Source: Dunaliella salina
Lineage: Eukaryota; Chlorophyta; Chlorophyceae; Chlamydomonadales; Dunaliellaceae
NCBI GenBank assembly: GCA_002284615.2
Contig: MU070138.1
Location: 10,011-36,545, forward strand
Reading direction: 5' to 3'
DNA: 26,535 nt
Shown here one piece after another: positions 9,396-18,365 of this stretch (position 1 is its first letter; each line of letters opens with the position of its first letter). The notes below the pieces were generated by a model. The model made no database searches and was not told the DNA's origin. It saw only the letters and a program-made list of their open reading frames with translations. Position numbers and translations under genes: made by a program.

Positions 9396-9989
9396 AAAGA
9401 CTGGAAAGCATAGCACGTCTCCCGCTCCCCTTTGCATGACAGTCCCTTGCTCTTGGCTCAATCGTTCAGTGTTCTGCTAGGCTATCAACACAGTGCCCCC
9501 CCCCAGCTCCAGTTCCCACCAGGCTGCTCATTCTACGTGTTTGTGCGAGCCCCTCACCGCATCATATCCTTCTTCATGCCGATGACCAGTCTCGCAGGGT
9601 CTCGCGCCTGGGGGGTGCCGGGCCCATTATCACGTTTTCCTGCATTCGCATCACGCAGTCCACACGCGTGAGCACCAGCACGCTTCACACACAGAGAACG
9701 AGTCCAGTTGCTGCTGTGCTGCAATTGCTGGCTCATGGCGCATCAACACTGCTGCTGCGCTGCCGAACTGCACTCCCCTGAGTGTGGGCGGGCGGGTGGG
9801 CTGCTGCGGCCCACCCCCCCCCCCGCCGAACGGCGCCCAGGCCGGCTTTGCTCCAGCTGATAAAGGGCTGGTTGTGCATAATAATAAGTATAATTAAGAA
9901 GGCCGAAACAAGAGAATACTCAGGTTCCAAGATTGGTCTCATATCTCACACAGAAAGTTCTCAAGTGACCACTTTAGTGACATAACAGC
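9396..9989. other. No gene recognised; C-rich and GC-rich tract
   Basis: The stretch contains a poly-C run (about 9497-9505) and a GC-rich segment near 9780-9835 with runs of C. None of the short ORFs shows known motifs or LINE similarity. Confidence 0.5.
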
Positions 9990-10103
9990 TTAGGACCTGC
10001 ATTAGCTGGTTGCTCCCCTAGTTGGTGGGTCTCACTGTCATTCACAGACTGGACTGTTGGGTCTTTCCTTAATGCACGCTGGTTGCTGTCCAGCGTAGAC
10101 TTT
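9990..10103 (+). mobile_element. LINE-D 3'-end fragment
   Basis: The plus strand here matches the LINE-D 3' UTR seen at 7063-7175 in reverse: GACTGGACTGTTGGGTCTTTCC, shown in two parts as GACTGGACTGTTGGG and TCTTTCCTTAATGCACGC, then the hairpin CGCTGG-TTGCTGT-CCAGCG (10077-10095) and GTAGACTTT. The start overlaps a degenerate version of the terminal codons (GGACCTGCATTAG). Confidence 0.8.
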
Positions 10104-10550
10104 AAGGAGCTAGATGAGGGCATGTCAATTGGTGAGGTCATGTTCGTGAGCAAAGTGCAAAGCTTTGAAGGTCTCATTTATGAAAGATCGTAGGGCTGCA
10201 TCTGCTGCTGTGGAAAGGTTGAGGTTCTGATCAAATATCATCCCCAGATATTTGAAATGGTCTGTGTAAGGTAGCGGTGATCCATCATAAAAGAAGGATG
10301 GAAGATCGGTAGATCTGGAATTGAAACAAATGACGTGATTTCTGTGCATTGACAGCCAATGACTTTTTCATGGCATACTCGTCTAAGTTGGGCTGTCTGT
10401 TTGCTAATAGTGCCAGGTTGATAGCATTAAGCATATGGGTCACCGTGAAGTTGGGGATACTAGTTAGAGCGCCCTGGGTACCCTTGTAACGGCCAAAATT
10501 TCTTTTTCCTTGCCCAGCGTTGTGTTTGCACAAAATGCCGGAAGATTTGC
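10104..10550 (-). pseudogene. LINE-T reverse transcriptase fragment, catalytic box lost
   Basis: Two minus-strand pieces (10285-10533 and 10125-10349) align closely with the long LINE-T ORF around its motif C: IPNFTV, LLAN, then VICFNSRSTDLPSFFYD and FKYLGMIFDQNLNL. Where the long copy has YADD this copy reads NAIN, so both catalytic aspartates are gone. A frameshift separates the pieces, and two stops follow (LTN-stop-HALI-stop-LLK). The fragment begins exactly where the plus-strand LINE-D 3' end stops (10103), so that LINE-D probably inserted into it. Confidence 0.8.
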
Positions 10551-10596
10551 ATGCATGACTGATTCTGCTGATTGATAAATTGATTACGCTAAGAAG

Positions 10597-10770
10597 AAGC
10601 TAGTAAAGAAAGAAAGAAAGAAAAAAAAGAAAAACTACGCAGGCAGAGAAACCCTCCCTACATCAATTAAGGGAAAGGCAACATTGGCTCCGAAGAGCCG
10701 TGAGTTCCCTCCACCACAACGAAAGAAGAAAGAAGAGGCTAATGAGGATCAGGGGGGTTCCTACAGGACC
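10597..10770 (-). mobile_element. LINE-D 3'-end fragment with AAAG-type tail
   Basis: On the minus strand this reads ...NPPDPH-stop (AACCCCCCTGATCCTCATTAG near 10737-10757, given here only as its translation and first and last codons), a purine/pyrimidine-rich 3' UTR resembling that of copy C (14640-14800), TGCGTAG, and a (CTTT)n tail at 10604-10635. The upstream coding part is not recognisable beyond about 10770. Confidence 0.7.
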
Positions 10771-11442
10771 TGGCTGTGGGAAGTAACATTGTTTTTAATA
10801 GCACGTCTGGTGGTAAGGAGTCAAAGAGCATAAAAAGCAGAATGGGCTAGTTAAGCTAATTGCTGAGAAACCATTAATTGCCCTGCATCTATTCATCCAA
10901 CACTGCTAAGGCAGTGAAAGACACTCTTTGTGCAGTGTATACTATTTTTACAACAAGCAGCTATGCATGCGCACCGTGAACTTAGAGGGAGAGTGCAGCA
11001 AGCGCCTCACCTGCACGCCTCGTTTAGCTTTATTATCCAACCGACATGTGAGCCGTCAGCTGCTGTACTCACGTTAATGCGCTACTGAAGGCTCGCTTGA
11101 TCATCATCATTGACTTGCCTGCGCCCTGCGTCTTCTCCCGTGCCTGAGCAAGCCTTGTGTCCCACAATTGTTATCCAAGAGCTCTTGCCTACGCTGCGCC
11201 AATGCAAGAGCCTGTAGTTTACCTACCACCACCCGCCTTTTACACCTTTCCACCACAATGTCAATCACTAGAATCACCAGCAATTACCAAGCGCTGCGCG
11301 GGGGTTTGCTCTGGAATCAGCGGAAATTATGCTTTCTGATGGTACCAGTCTTATGAGCTGAAGTGGATCGGGGAAGGGGGGTGGGGAACGGGCTGCTCGC
11401 AGAAGAGCCAGGCGCACGCCTAGGCGGATGGCTGCTGGACCC
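10771..11442. other. No gene recognised
   Basis: Mixed-composition sequence with only short ORFs and no LINE motifs on either strand. The plus ORFs near 11157-11356 show no recognisable family. Confidence 0.5.
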
Positions 11443-11520
11443 ACGTTAGCTTAGTTGCGCATGTAGTCTGAGGGGCTAACTGTAAGTTTCAGCACTGATT
11501 GTGGGATCTTTCCTGATGGC
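11443..11520 (+). mobile_element. Possible highly diverged LINE-D 3'-UTR relic
   Basis: Segments such as ACCCACGTTAGCTTAGTTGC, then GATTGTGGGATCTTTCCTGA and GGCACGCC, follow the order of the LINE-D 3' UTR (CCCACATTAGCTTGGTTGC; GGACTGTTGGGTCTTTCC; TGCACGC). The match stops at a C-run before the hairpin. Similarity is by eye and weak. Confidence 0.4.
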
Positions 11521-11638
11521 ACGCCCCCCCACTTTTGTCCAAACTTGGACCGGAAGCAGTCACCCTGCACCAAGAACCCTCCCCAACTTGGCCTACTGAG
11601 TATTGGGGCTCATGCAATTCAGGTTCACATTCCAAAGG

Positions 11639-12571
11639 TCAAAATAAATAGGTCATATATCGAGCTAGGACCTCAAAACTGATGAACTTGTAATAGGCTG
11701 CATCGTGGCCTAAGATGTGCACACCGTCTGTGTACCATCCCAATGTCCGCGATGTCTCAGCTGCACGTGTTACGTTGATATGACCGAAATTCGCTGGCAG
11801 AAGTAACCGGGCTGCCTCGTTAAATCTTAAAACCGCATCCGCTGTTGTAATGTTTCTCCACTGTACTGGTTGCAACTCTTTAGTAGGAGGCGAGGTATAA
11901 AGCCAAATCTTTTTTGCCGGAACTGTGTCAAGAAGCGCGAAATACCATTTTAAATTCTTCTGATATTCATCAAGTGTACTCGATATCAAATCATGCACAC
12001 CTGTGTTTACTAAAATGTAGTCGGCATGTGTAAGGTGAAGCCTATTTTTCAGAAAGTATACCACATTTTCCTGAGTTGTTGGAAACATTGAGGACTGGAC
12101 TTCGAAATCCTTAGCAAACTCGACTGCAAAATAAAATAAACTAACAGACAATGTTGTATTTCTTGGGTTTGGGCATGCAGTCCTCCAAGATAGACAACCG
12201 GCGCAATCGCGGCATCCCGGGTTCGTTTTCCCATACTTCGTTGGTCCACAGCCCTTCTCGATTGCACTCAACGTCTTCGGACTAGGAAGATTTAACACAG
12301 CGGAGTCATTGCAACTATATCCTCGCTTGCTCAGTACAATGTCAGGTGCACATCCCGACAGTAGCGTTGAAAATGCTTTGGAAAGGGCGCTCATAGTACT
12401 GTCTCCTAAAAATATTACATGCGAATTCGTTGTCCGAAAGCTATTCTTGTCAAAAGCCAGCAAACTTTGTATGAGTAAGCCCCATACGATTGTCCTCAGC
12501 CTGCATGAGCACTCACGCTCCCACCTGAGGCAACCCTCCGGTGACCAATTGTTTTGCAAAAACATATCCAC
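11639..12571 (-). CDS. SGNH / PC-esterase-like hydrolase (TBL/Cas1p-type), single-exon ORF
   Basis: The 310-codon frame shows the blocks of an SGNH-fold esterase: HVIFLGDSTMSALSKAF (GDS, nucleophile Ser58), ILVNTGVHDL (middle block), and TDGVHILGHDAAYY near the end (Asp282-x-x-His285, the catalytic DxxH). This layout is that of the PC-esterase group, which includes plant TBL polysaccharide O-acetyltransferases and the Cas1p/PMR5 relatives. The N terminus reads NNWSPEGCLRWERECSCRL, like the Cys-rich segment just before the GDS block in TBL proteins. The first codon at 12571 is GTG; the first ATG is two codons later, and the frame is open upstream only to a TAA about 11 codons away. No signal peptide is seen, so an upstream exon may be missing. 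It is the only convincing non-transposon ORF here. Confidence 0.7.
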   Translation of the reverse strand: MDMFLQNNWSPEGCLRWERECSCRLRTIVWGLLIQSLLAFDKNSFRTTNSHVIFLGDSTMSALSKAFSTLLSGCAPDIVLSKRGYSCNDSAVLNLPSPKTLSAIEKGCGPTKYGKTNPGCRDCAGCLSWRTACPNPRNTTLSVSLFYFAVEFAKDFEVQSSMFPTTQENVVYFLKNRLHLTHADYILVNTGVHDLISSTLDEYQKNLKWYFALLDTVPAKKIWLYTSPPTKELQPVQWRNITTADAVLRFNEAARLLLPANFGHINVTRAAETSRTLGWYTDGVHILGHDAAYYKFISFEVLARYMTYLF

Positions 12572-12572
12572 A

Positions 12573-13132
12573 AAATTAAGCGTGTCTCCAAAGGGGTCAA
12601 ATAATGATTAGTTATTATACAAGTACGGCTCGGCTCCAGCATCCAATTACATGTATGTTCCCTAGCTTTGCTACGACCCGCAGTGGCAGTGAGGTAAGGT
12701 ATAGCGGCTAAGAGTGTAGGATTGATGTTTTTCTGGGAGTCGAACCCAGCCTATGACCCAGTTACCGCTTTATAGATCAAGGGAGGTATTTAACCTCACA
12801 ATGGCCATCCACACACATCCATTAAAGGCACGCAGCACTTCCCCCCACGTGGCTAAGCCGTCCTCGGCGTCAGAAGGAGTAGCTACAGCAAAGACCAATC
12901 CCCTTCTTATGCAATGATTGGCGCCATTGCCTCATGCAATGACTCTGCACCGACGCTGGATCATAGGCCTGAAGTGGCTACCAGAGGCTCCTTCATCGCC
13001 TTAACCCGTGGACTACTTCCTGCGGGTCACCTCGTCAGGTTTTCCTGTCCAAGTCCCCCAGGGTCATATCCCAACCACTTATGTTGGCTTAGTGGGTGCC
13101 CACTAAGGCCCACAAGCCATTGCCCGCTCACA
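12573..13132. other. Region upstream of the esterase ORF; no gene recognised
   Basis: No coding motif is found on either strand. The only structured element is the tRNA-like T-arm at 12733-12749. The region could hold the promoter or 5' exon of the minus-strand esterase, but nothing specific supports that. Confidence 0.4.
12733..12749 (-). other. tRNA-like T-arm / pol III B box
   Basis: The minus strand reads CTGGG TTCGACT CCCAG: a perfect 5-bp stem with a canonical 7-base T-loop, and GGTTCGACTCC matches the B-box consensus. The following bases cannot pair with a plausible upstream acceptor strand, so this is not an intact tRNA. A tRNA pseudogene or tRNA-derived SINE relic is more likely. 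Confidence 0.35.
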
Positions 13133-13228
13133 AAGGGAAGGGAAGGGAAGGGAAGGGGAGGGAAGGGAAGGGAAGGGAAGGGAAGGGGAGGGGAGGGGAG
13201 GGGAGGGGAGGGGAGGGGGAAGGGAAGC
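13133..13228. repeat. GGGAA/GGGGA microsatellite
   Basis: Uninterrupted purine repeat of GGGAA units changing to GGGGA in the second half. Frames read through it only as Gly/Arg/Lys/Glu low complexity. Confidence 0.95.
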
Positions 13229-13299
13229 AGAACGTGCGCTTACACGTTCCCCCCCGTTCCCAAGGGAGCGTGGCTTACTGGACTGATAATGCCAGCGCT

Positions 13300-13353
13300 G
13301 AGTGTTGCGTCTTACCTTCATGCAAGCTGGTTGATGACCAGTGTAGACTTTCA
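13300..13353 (+). mobile_element. LINE-D 3'-end relic
   Basis: CTTACCTTCATGCAAGCTGG, then TTGATGA, CCAG and TGTAGACTTT corresponds to the last 45 bp of LINE-D, including the hairpin stem (CTGG/CCAG kept, outer pairs weakened). Confidence 0.6.
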
Positions 13354-13371
13354 GTTTTGCTTGCCAAACGA

Positions 13372-13448
13372 TGCGTGCATAAAGGCTTCCTAACTCGCAA
13401 ACTAGCGGTGGCCTCACTAAAGACCCCTCAAACCTACACTAGACACAG
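13372..13448 (-). mobile_element. LINE-D 3'-UTR relic, tail-to-tail with the previous one
   Basis: The minus strand reads GTCTAGTGTAGGT, TTAGTGAGGCC and CCTTTATGCACGC in the same order as the copy C 3' UTR (GTCTAGTTTAGGT, TTGGTGAGGCC, CCCTTAATGCACGC). The terminal hairpin is not conserved. Confidence 0.55.
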
Positions 13449-14399
13449 CTAGGTTTTACAATTTTATGGTTTTACACGCAGGAAGCCACCAAACTACTAG
13501 GGGTTAGACTGCTAGGCTCCCAGTGGAAGCAGTAAAAATGCGAAAGGAAAAAGTTATGCTGACTGACTAGTAGCATAAAACGAGTGACAAATGAGTGCAT
13601 TTTAGGATGGCGCCACATGTAACGGTCTTTCAGGTTCTGGTTTGTGGTGAGCTTTAGCAAAAGAGAAATGAAGAATAGAACAGAGAGAGCTTGGCAGGAA
13701 AGCAAACAGAGAGGGGAACTAGGCAGCCAGGAGAAAGCTCAAAGGAAAGCCGCCTAGACAAAAGACAGGTCCATGAAGAAATCACGCAAGCGCTGCAAAT
13801 CAAGATGCCTCCCTTCACACTATGAGACGAAGGATAGGTCCACGAGGAACACACAAGCACTGTGAAGTTGTCCAGAGGCCTGCCATTACGCTAGAAGCTC
13901 TCTTAGAACATCCCTGATTGCTGCTGTCATATTCCTCCACTGAGCTCTTTAAAAGGGATACAATTCACTCTGCCCATCCTCTTGCTTGGAGTGAGGGGAG
14001 CAACCATTCTAGCTGCTCCTTTATCCGTAGAGGGGGGTGGGGGGGGGGGGGGGNNGGCATTTTGTTGCAGATGTTCGTTGTTGTCAGCCCCAACCCCAAC
14101 ACTTGTGTTCCTTGGTGCTTGGCCTCTCATATTATTGCCCTTTGACACTGCCGATGGTTGGGAGGAGGCTCAGGCAGGTTGGAAGACTCAAACAAGATGA
14201 AGCTGTGCAGCAGGCGGAGTACTGATCTGCTCCTTTTCCAAATAGCTATCGACCTGCATACTCAGCGCGATCAGATATTGAGTCGCAGCAAAGTTATGGG
14301 GCAAAAACTGAGCAGCAGACGCCCATACATACCTGCCCTTTAAAGCACCCACAACTGGATTGCAAGTCCACAAGCTGCCCTCCTGACGTCAATCAAAAC
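13449..14399. other. No gene recognised; imperfect direct repeat and poly-G run with ambiguous bases
   Basis: An imperfect direct repeat (AGGTCCAtGAaGAA...CACgCAAGCgCTG) occurs at about 13768-13797 and 13833-13862. A poly-G run at 14031-14057 includes two undefined bases (14054-14055), probably a sequencing or assembly limit. No coding motif is seen. Confidence 0.5.
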
Positions 14400-14635
14400 A
14401 CGCAATAACCCATCATACACAATCACTATCCTGGGAGTTTGGATTTATTTGCTGCATGTTGGCCTCCACACCCCTTGCTGCTCAGACCCTTGCGCGTATG
14501 GCACTGACTCCCAGCATACCCTCAACCAATTCAAAAAGCTTGGCCTGAGCCACAAATGCGCCACTAAACTTGCTCGTAGCCTGAATGCCCATTCTGCCAT
14601 GTATGCTCACAAACATGTTATCACCAGACGTGAAA
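14400..14635 (+). pseudogene. LINE-D-like C-terminal module fragment (copy F)
   Basis: The plus strand reads SYTITILGVWIY, then after a non-matching insert of about 18 codons DSQHTLNQFKKLGL and CATKLARSLNAHS. It follows the order TLHTILIGVGGTIY ... LGLTKQKAESLASQL of the LINE-D C-terminal module, but is too different from copies B and C to be the same subfamily. The match stops at the A-rich tail of copy C, which evidently inserted here in the opposite orientation. Confidence 0.6.
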
Positions 14636-14637
14636 GA

Positions 14638-14678
14638 AAAGAGAGAAAGAAAGAAAAGAAAAGAAAAGAAAAGAAAAG
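14638..14678. repeat. AAAGA-type microsatellite: tail of LINE-D copy C
   Basis: Plus-strand (GAAAA)n lies directly next to GTCTACGC, the reverse of the conserved LINE-D 3' end GCGTAGAC. The same arrangement with other T-rich units (minus strand) is seen at 7056-7070 and 10604-10635, so it is the element's tail. Confidence 0.85.
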
Positions 14679-14800
14679 TCTACGCAGTCTCCAGGCCGCG
14701 TGCATTAAGGGAAAAACCCCTAACAAAAGTTAGAGGCCTCACCAAGAGGCCCTCCACCTAAACTAGACAAAACCAGCCTAGGAGAGAGCAGGGAACAGAA

Positions 14801-15288
14801 CTAATGGGGATCTGGGGGATTGGCCGCCATGCCCCTGAGCGCTCGGACCCTCCTTTTCCCATCCTCAGCCGCCGCCGCGCGCCCAGCAAGCCCTACCCTC
14901 CCAGATGCTCCCTGAAAACAAAGTGCATGTCTTGTGTTAATGATGGTGGATAATCTTTGGATGGCATGGTCCCTGAGTTGGGAAGCTAGTGATTCAGCTT
15001 TTTGTTTGGTCAGGCCCAGATTTATAAAAGGTGCAATAGTATAGTTGTTGTAAATTGTGCCACCAACACCAATTAAGATGGTGTGCAAAGTCACTTTATT
15101 ATTCCTGTGTATGTTTCTTAAGCTGCGTGTTTTAAGTCTGGTAATGGCGTGGGAATGTTGAGTTTGTGCACGATCTAAGGCGCTGACAGGATAATTGTCG
15201 GAGCAGAATTTAAGTTCAACAAGGTGAATGTCTCTATCTTGTGGTGGAATCTTGGTAGGATCAAGCTGGGCTTGTCTGCCTGGGATGT
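14801..15288 (-). pseudogene. LINE-D copy C, RLE second half and C-terminal module
   Basis: The frame reads DIHLVELKFCSDNYPVSALD, where E-L-K is the second half of a PD-(D/E)XK nuclease motif. The matching RPD lies 29 residues upstream once the LINE-T insertion is removed. Then comes the C-terminal module (HRNNKVTLHTILIGVGG, INLGLTKQKAESLAS) and GMAANPPDPH-stop. The module has no function known to me. The stretch between 15289 and 15355 in this frame belongs to the inserted LINE-T and is not part of the gene. Confidence 0.8.
15275..15288 (+). repeat. TSD of the long LINE-T, left copy
   Basis: TCTGCCTGGGATGT, identical to 18096-18109. Immediately to its right are two more near-copies (CTGCCTGGGTTTG at 15289-15301 and TCTGCCTGGGTTTG at 15302-15315) before LINE-T sequence proper starts. 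Confidence 0.9.
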
Positions 15289-15312
15289 CTGCCTGGGTTT
15301 GTCTGCCTGGGT

Positions 15313-18066
15313 TTGTCTCAGGAATGTTTATTACGCTGGCGCCCTGACAAAGCACCCATCTTTGTGCACTTTCTTACTAACAATCAAGAGAAGAGCAACG
15401 CCTTTTCACTTCATCTCCAGAATGAAGATGTCGATGCCTCTTATCAATCGTTAAAGACTTGGATTCTACAGACGGCTTGCCATCCTCAGGTTGGCATGTT
15501 TACAATCTCAAATCGCGGCAGACTTCCACATTATAACTTTCCCACCAAGAAGCCCTTTTGGTTCGACTCTGAATGTTCCAACAGAAAACGGGAATTGCTA
15601 CGCGCTATCAAAACAAATGTTCCCTGGCATGCCTGTCAACAGATCCATAAACAATACAAGGCTCTTGTACAAAGGGCCAAGCGCCGTTTCACCCAAGCAC
15701 GTGCTACTCTCTTCCTTGATAAACTTTATAGGAGAGACCCAGAAATACATACACTCCTTCGTAAACAGCCCACTAAATATATCACTCCTATTTCTACTGA
15801 TGCCTGGCGAACACGTCTTTCTACCGTTTTCAGGAGACCTTCTTCCAACCCGCACTTCCATTCTTCATGTCCTCCACATTATTCTCACTCTCATGGTCAA
15901 CACTCCTCACATTCTCACACACCATCACTACAACCTTACCTGCTTCCTGATGAGACTCAAATACGACAAATTTTGGCTCAACATGTTTCTCGTATCAATC
16001 CCACTTCCTCTCCAGGGTTTGACCCTATACTTCCCATTTTCTTCAAGTATGCATGTGCTGAAGTGAGACAAACTAATGGCACGGCCTTACAACAGACCAA
16101 TGTACTCACACCCATTCTCTCGAAATTCTTTCACCTTCTCGTTAAAAAAGCTACCATCCCTGCTGAATGGAAAATAGCCAAGATCACACCCTTGTATAAA
16201 AAGGGCCCGATTACCAATGCTGCCAACTACAGAATGCTTGCAGTTAGTGGAACTTTTTACCGTCTCTATGCAAATGTGCTTCGTACCTTACTTCAAGACT
16301 GGTGTACACAACAACGTATTATTCCTGATTCTCAATTTGGTTTCTTCCCTGGCCGCAGTACCCTTCACCCGTTGTTTATCTTGAGACACCTCAAAAATGC
16401 AGCACACACATACAAACCACATGGGTCTCCTCGCTTATTTGCTGCTTTTATAGATTTCCACCAAGCTTATGATTCTGTTCCCAGGGAAATGCTTTGGCAT
16501 CATCTAAGTCAGTGTCATTTACCTGGACATTTCTTGAACATCCTTAAAGACCTATATCAGGATGATGAGTACATTCTGATAGATGGAGACAAGACAGCTC
16601 GCATTAAACCTACCTATGGCGTCAAACAAGGCTGTCCACTATCACCTCTACTTTTTTCTATTTACTTGAATGGTGTACACCTTGTTTCAGAAGGGATTCC
16701 TGGAGCTTTTACTGGTACACCAAATTTTACCGTTCCTCATCTTCTATATGCGGATGATCTATGCCTGCTCGCCAATGCCCCGCGTTGTCTCCAGGCGATG
16801 TTGCATCATTTAAAGATTTACTCACAAAGCAAATCCCTCACTGTCAACCCCCAGAAATCATCTATTGTTTGTTTCAATTCTCGATCTTGCAATTTGCCTA
16901 CCTTTTTCTATGACAATCAATCTCTGCCATACTCAGACAATTTTAAGTACCTGGGGATGTTCTGTGACAAATCAATCAACCTGAACAGAGCAGCGGAAAA
17001 AGCCCTCAAACCTTGTAAAGCTGGTATGGCTAGAGCACGCACTTTTCTGCGGCAATATCACCTCACCCATCGTCTTCATGCTAATATGTGGCTCTTCAAA
17101 ACCTACATTGTTCCTGCTGGCATGTATGCTTGTCAAATCTGGGCCACTTCTTACCTTCGCCAGGGGTCAGAAATGGACAACTGCATCCAAAAATGGCTTT
17201 TGCGATACCTGAAGTACACATTGGGAGTTAGGACGTCCACACCATCTTGGAGTGTCTTAAGAGAATGTGGTGTTGAACCCATTCAATTAAATTGGTTCCG
17301 TGCTTGTGGCCGTTTTTACAACACTCTTACGCACTCTAATAGTGCACTTTTACACAGGGTCTTTCTTTCAGATATTGCACTCAGCCAAGTTAACCCATCT
17401 TGTTGGACATCACACTTACTTCATGGAACCAATGGCCTTTATCATGCCGCAACGTTTCAACATCTTATTCGCTCTGGTCAACCTCTGAATTTAAGCCTGC
17501 TGGTCACAGACCTCAGGGCTCGGCATCTTTCTTTCTGGCGTCAATCTTTCTTTTCNGATTTCCAACCACGAGATTGCAACAGTAAAAAATGTACTTATCA
17601 TCACTGGTGTGCTCTTCCTCTAAAAAACCCTCATGTTACCTTTTCTCCTCTTACCTTACCCAAATATTTTTATCTTGATCTACCAAAACATGTCATCCGG
17701 AGCGTCGCTCAATTTCGTTTACGAGTCCATCATCTGAAGGTAGAACAATCATACTGGAGTACTGGCACTAGTCCGGCTTGCCGCCTTTGTAACTCTCGGG
17801 ACGCCATTCAAGACGAACAACATGTCCTCTTCAAATGTACACATCCGGAAGTTTGCAACCTTAGGCTGAAATATGCTTCCCTCTTTGCAGGACCTCCCTT
17901 TTCCTTTTCATCTCTTGCTTTTCATGTTGCTCCGTATCTGCCTGCATTTCACCAGGTTACTTCTCATAATATGTCTCATTTTTTAAACCAAAACAATAAT
18001 AAACTTTATCCTTTCCTTCATGAACTACTCCTTTTTTATGATCAGGCTAGCAGTCAGTCGTTTTGA
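15313..18066 (+). CDS. LINE-T ORF2-like protein: reverse transcriptase and C-terminal zinc knuckle, N-truncated
   Basis: The frame is open for 917 codons. It starts with WRPDKAPIFVHFL, the post-endonuclease spacer; the first codon given (TTG) is not a real start. RT motifs in order: ITPLYKKG (about residue 291), FGFFPGRST (342), motif A FIDFHQAYDSV (Asp381), motif B GVKQGCPLSP (436), motif C YADD (479-482), KYLGM (545). The thumb follows (YIVPAGMYACQIW), then a CX2CX10HX4C knuckle (Cys823, Cys826, His837, Cys842) and HFLNQNNNKLYPFLHELLL near the end. The ambiguous base at 17556 is in a TCN codon, so Ser is certain. All RT catalytic residues are intact, but without an endonuclease or promoter it cannot move alone. 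No RNase H domain is seen. The exact clade needs a tree. Confidence 0.92.
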   Translation: MSQECLLRWRPDKAPIFVHFLTNNQEKSNAFSLHLQNEDVDASYQSLKTWILQTACHPQVGMFTISNRGRLPHYNFPTKKPFWFDSECSNRKRELLRAIKTNVPWHACQQIHKQYKALVQRAKRRFTQARATLFLDKLYRRDPEIHTLLRKQPTKYITPISTDAWRTRLSTVFRRPSSNPHFHSSCPPHYSHSHGQHSSHSHTPSLQPYLLPDETQIRQILAQHVSRINPTSSPGFDPILPIFFKYACAEVRQTNGTALQQTNVLTPILSKFFHLLVKKATIPAEWKIAKITPLYKKGPITNAANYRMLAVSGTFYRLYANVLRTLLQDWCTQQRIIPDSQFGFFPGRSTLHPLFILRHLKNAAHTYKPHGSPRLFAAFIDFHQAYDSVPREMLWHHLSQCHLPGHFLNILKDLYQDDEYILIDGDKTARIKPTYGVKQGCPLSPLLFSIYLNGVHLVSEGIPGAFTGTPNFTVPHLLYADDLCLLANAPRCLQAMLHHLKIYSQSKSLTVNPQKSSIVCFNSRSCNLPTFFYDNQSLPYSDNFKYLGMFCDKSINLNRAAEKALKPCKAGMARARTFLRQYHLTHRLHANMWLFKTYIVPAGMYACQIWATSYLRQGSEMDNCIQKWLLRYLKYTLGVRTSTPSWSVLRECGVEPIQLNWFRACGRFYNTLTHSNSALLHRVFLSDIALSQVNPSCWTSHLLHGTNGLYHAATFQHLIRSGQPLNLSLLVTDLRARHLSFWRQSFFXDFQPRDCNSKKCTYHHWCALPLKNPHVTFSPLTLPKYFYLDLPKHVIRSVAQFRLRVHHLKVEQSYWSTGTSPACRLCNSRDAIQDEQHVLFKCTHPEVCNLRLKYASLFAGPPFSFSSLAFHVAPYLPAFHQVTSHNMSHFLNQNNNKLYPFLHELLLFYDQASSQSF

Positions 18067-18095
18067 CTGGAGGCCTTGTAACCTTAGATCTTAGA
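18055..18095 (+). other. LINE-T 3' hairpin and tandem tail
   Basis: CAGTC (18055-18059), loop GTTTT, GACTG (18065-18069); the stem includes the TGA stop. Tail units TTGTAACC and TTAGATC x2 follow. The same stem recurs in the copies at 297, 1873, 18366, 20490 and 24188 with a variable loop, so it is probably the structure the RT recognises. Confidence 0.75.
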
Positions 18096-18365
18096 TCTGC
18101 CTGGGATGTGCCGCACAAATAGAGCATCAGGGCGGCTTGTATGCTGAACAGGTGAGGCAGCTCCATTTGGGAAAACCCAGTCTGGAATAGCGCGAGAGAT
18201 ATTTTCAGGGACTTGTATGCCTTGATCCAGAAGTCTGTCATGGCTGCAGCCATCCATGCTAATGAAGGATGAGCCAAAACAGCCTTTGCTGAGGGCTTCT
18301 ATAATAAGAGTAAGGGCTGCGTGGTGTCTGTTTGTGTGCATCCCACCCATTGTTGGGTTGGTACA
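18096..18365 (-). pseudogene. LINE-D copy C, RLE first half
   Basis: The frame reads GGMHTNRHHAALTLIIEALS, then SSFISMDGCS, ISRAIPDWVFPNG and TSRPDALFVRHIPGR. The NRHHAA block after the CCHC finger and the RPD are features of restriction-like endonucleases of R2/Dualen-type LINEs. The right end (minus-strand upstream) is the 16-bp TSD of the 688-bp insertion; the left end is the 14-bp TSD of the long LINE-T. Confidence 0.8.

Larger units (their letters stand above)
15289..18095 (+). mobile_element. LINE-T long copy, 2.8 kb, 5'-truncated, young insertion
   Basis: The insert has an exact 14-bp TSD (15275-15288 and 18096-18109). It begins with target-like filler, then enters the ORF after the endonuclease region, so the APE domain is missing. 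The 3' end has the hairpin CAGTC-GTTTT-GACTG (18055-18069), GGAGGCC, one TTGTAACC unit and TTAGATC TTAGATC as tandem tail. The single open frame and perfect TSD point to a recent event. Confidence 0.92.

Noticed and set aside
15313..15355. Upstream part of the minus-strand ORF 14801-15355 (NIPETNPGRQTQADIPGRQ) as part of LINE-D
   Set aside because: It is the reverse of the LINE-T 5' junction and target-like filler; the true LINE-D frame continues at 18096 after excision.
14636..18095. Twin-priming inversion of a single LINE as explanation for the head-on LINE-D/LINE-T pair
   Set aside because: The two halves belong to different families, each with its own 3' end, and the LINE-T part has its own TSD inside LINE-D coding sequence.
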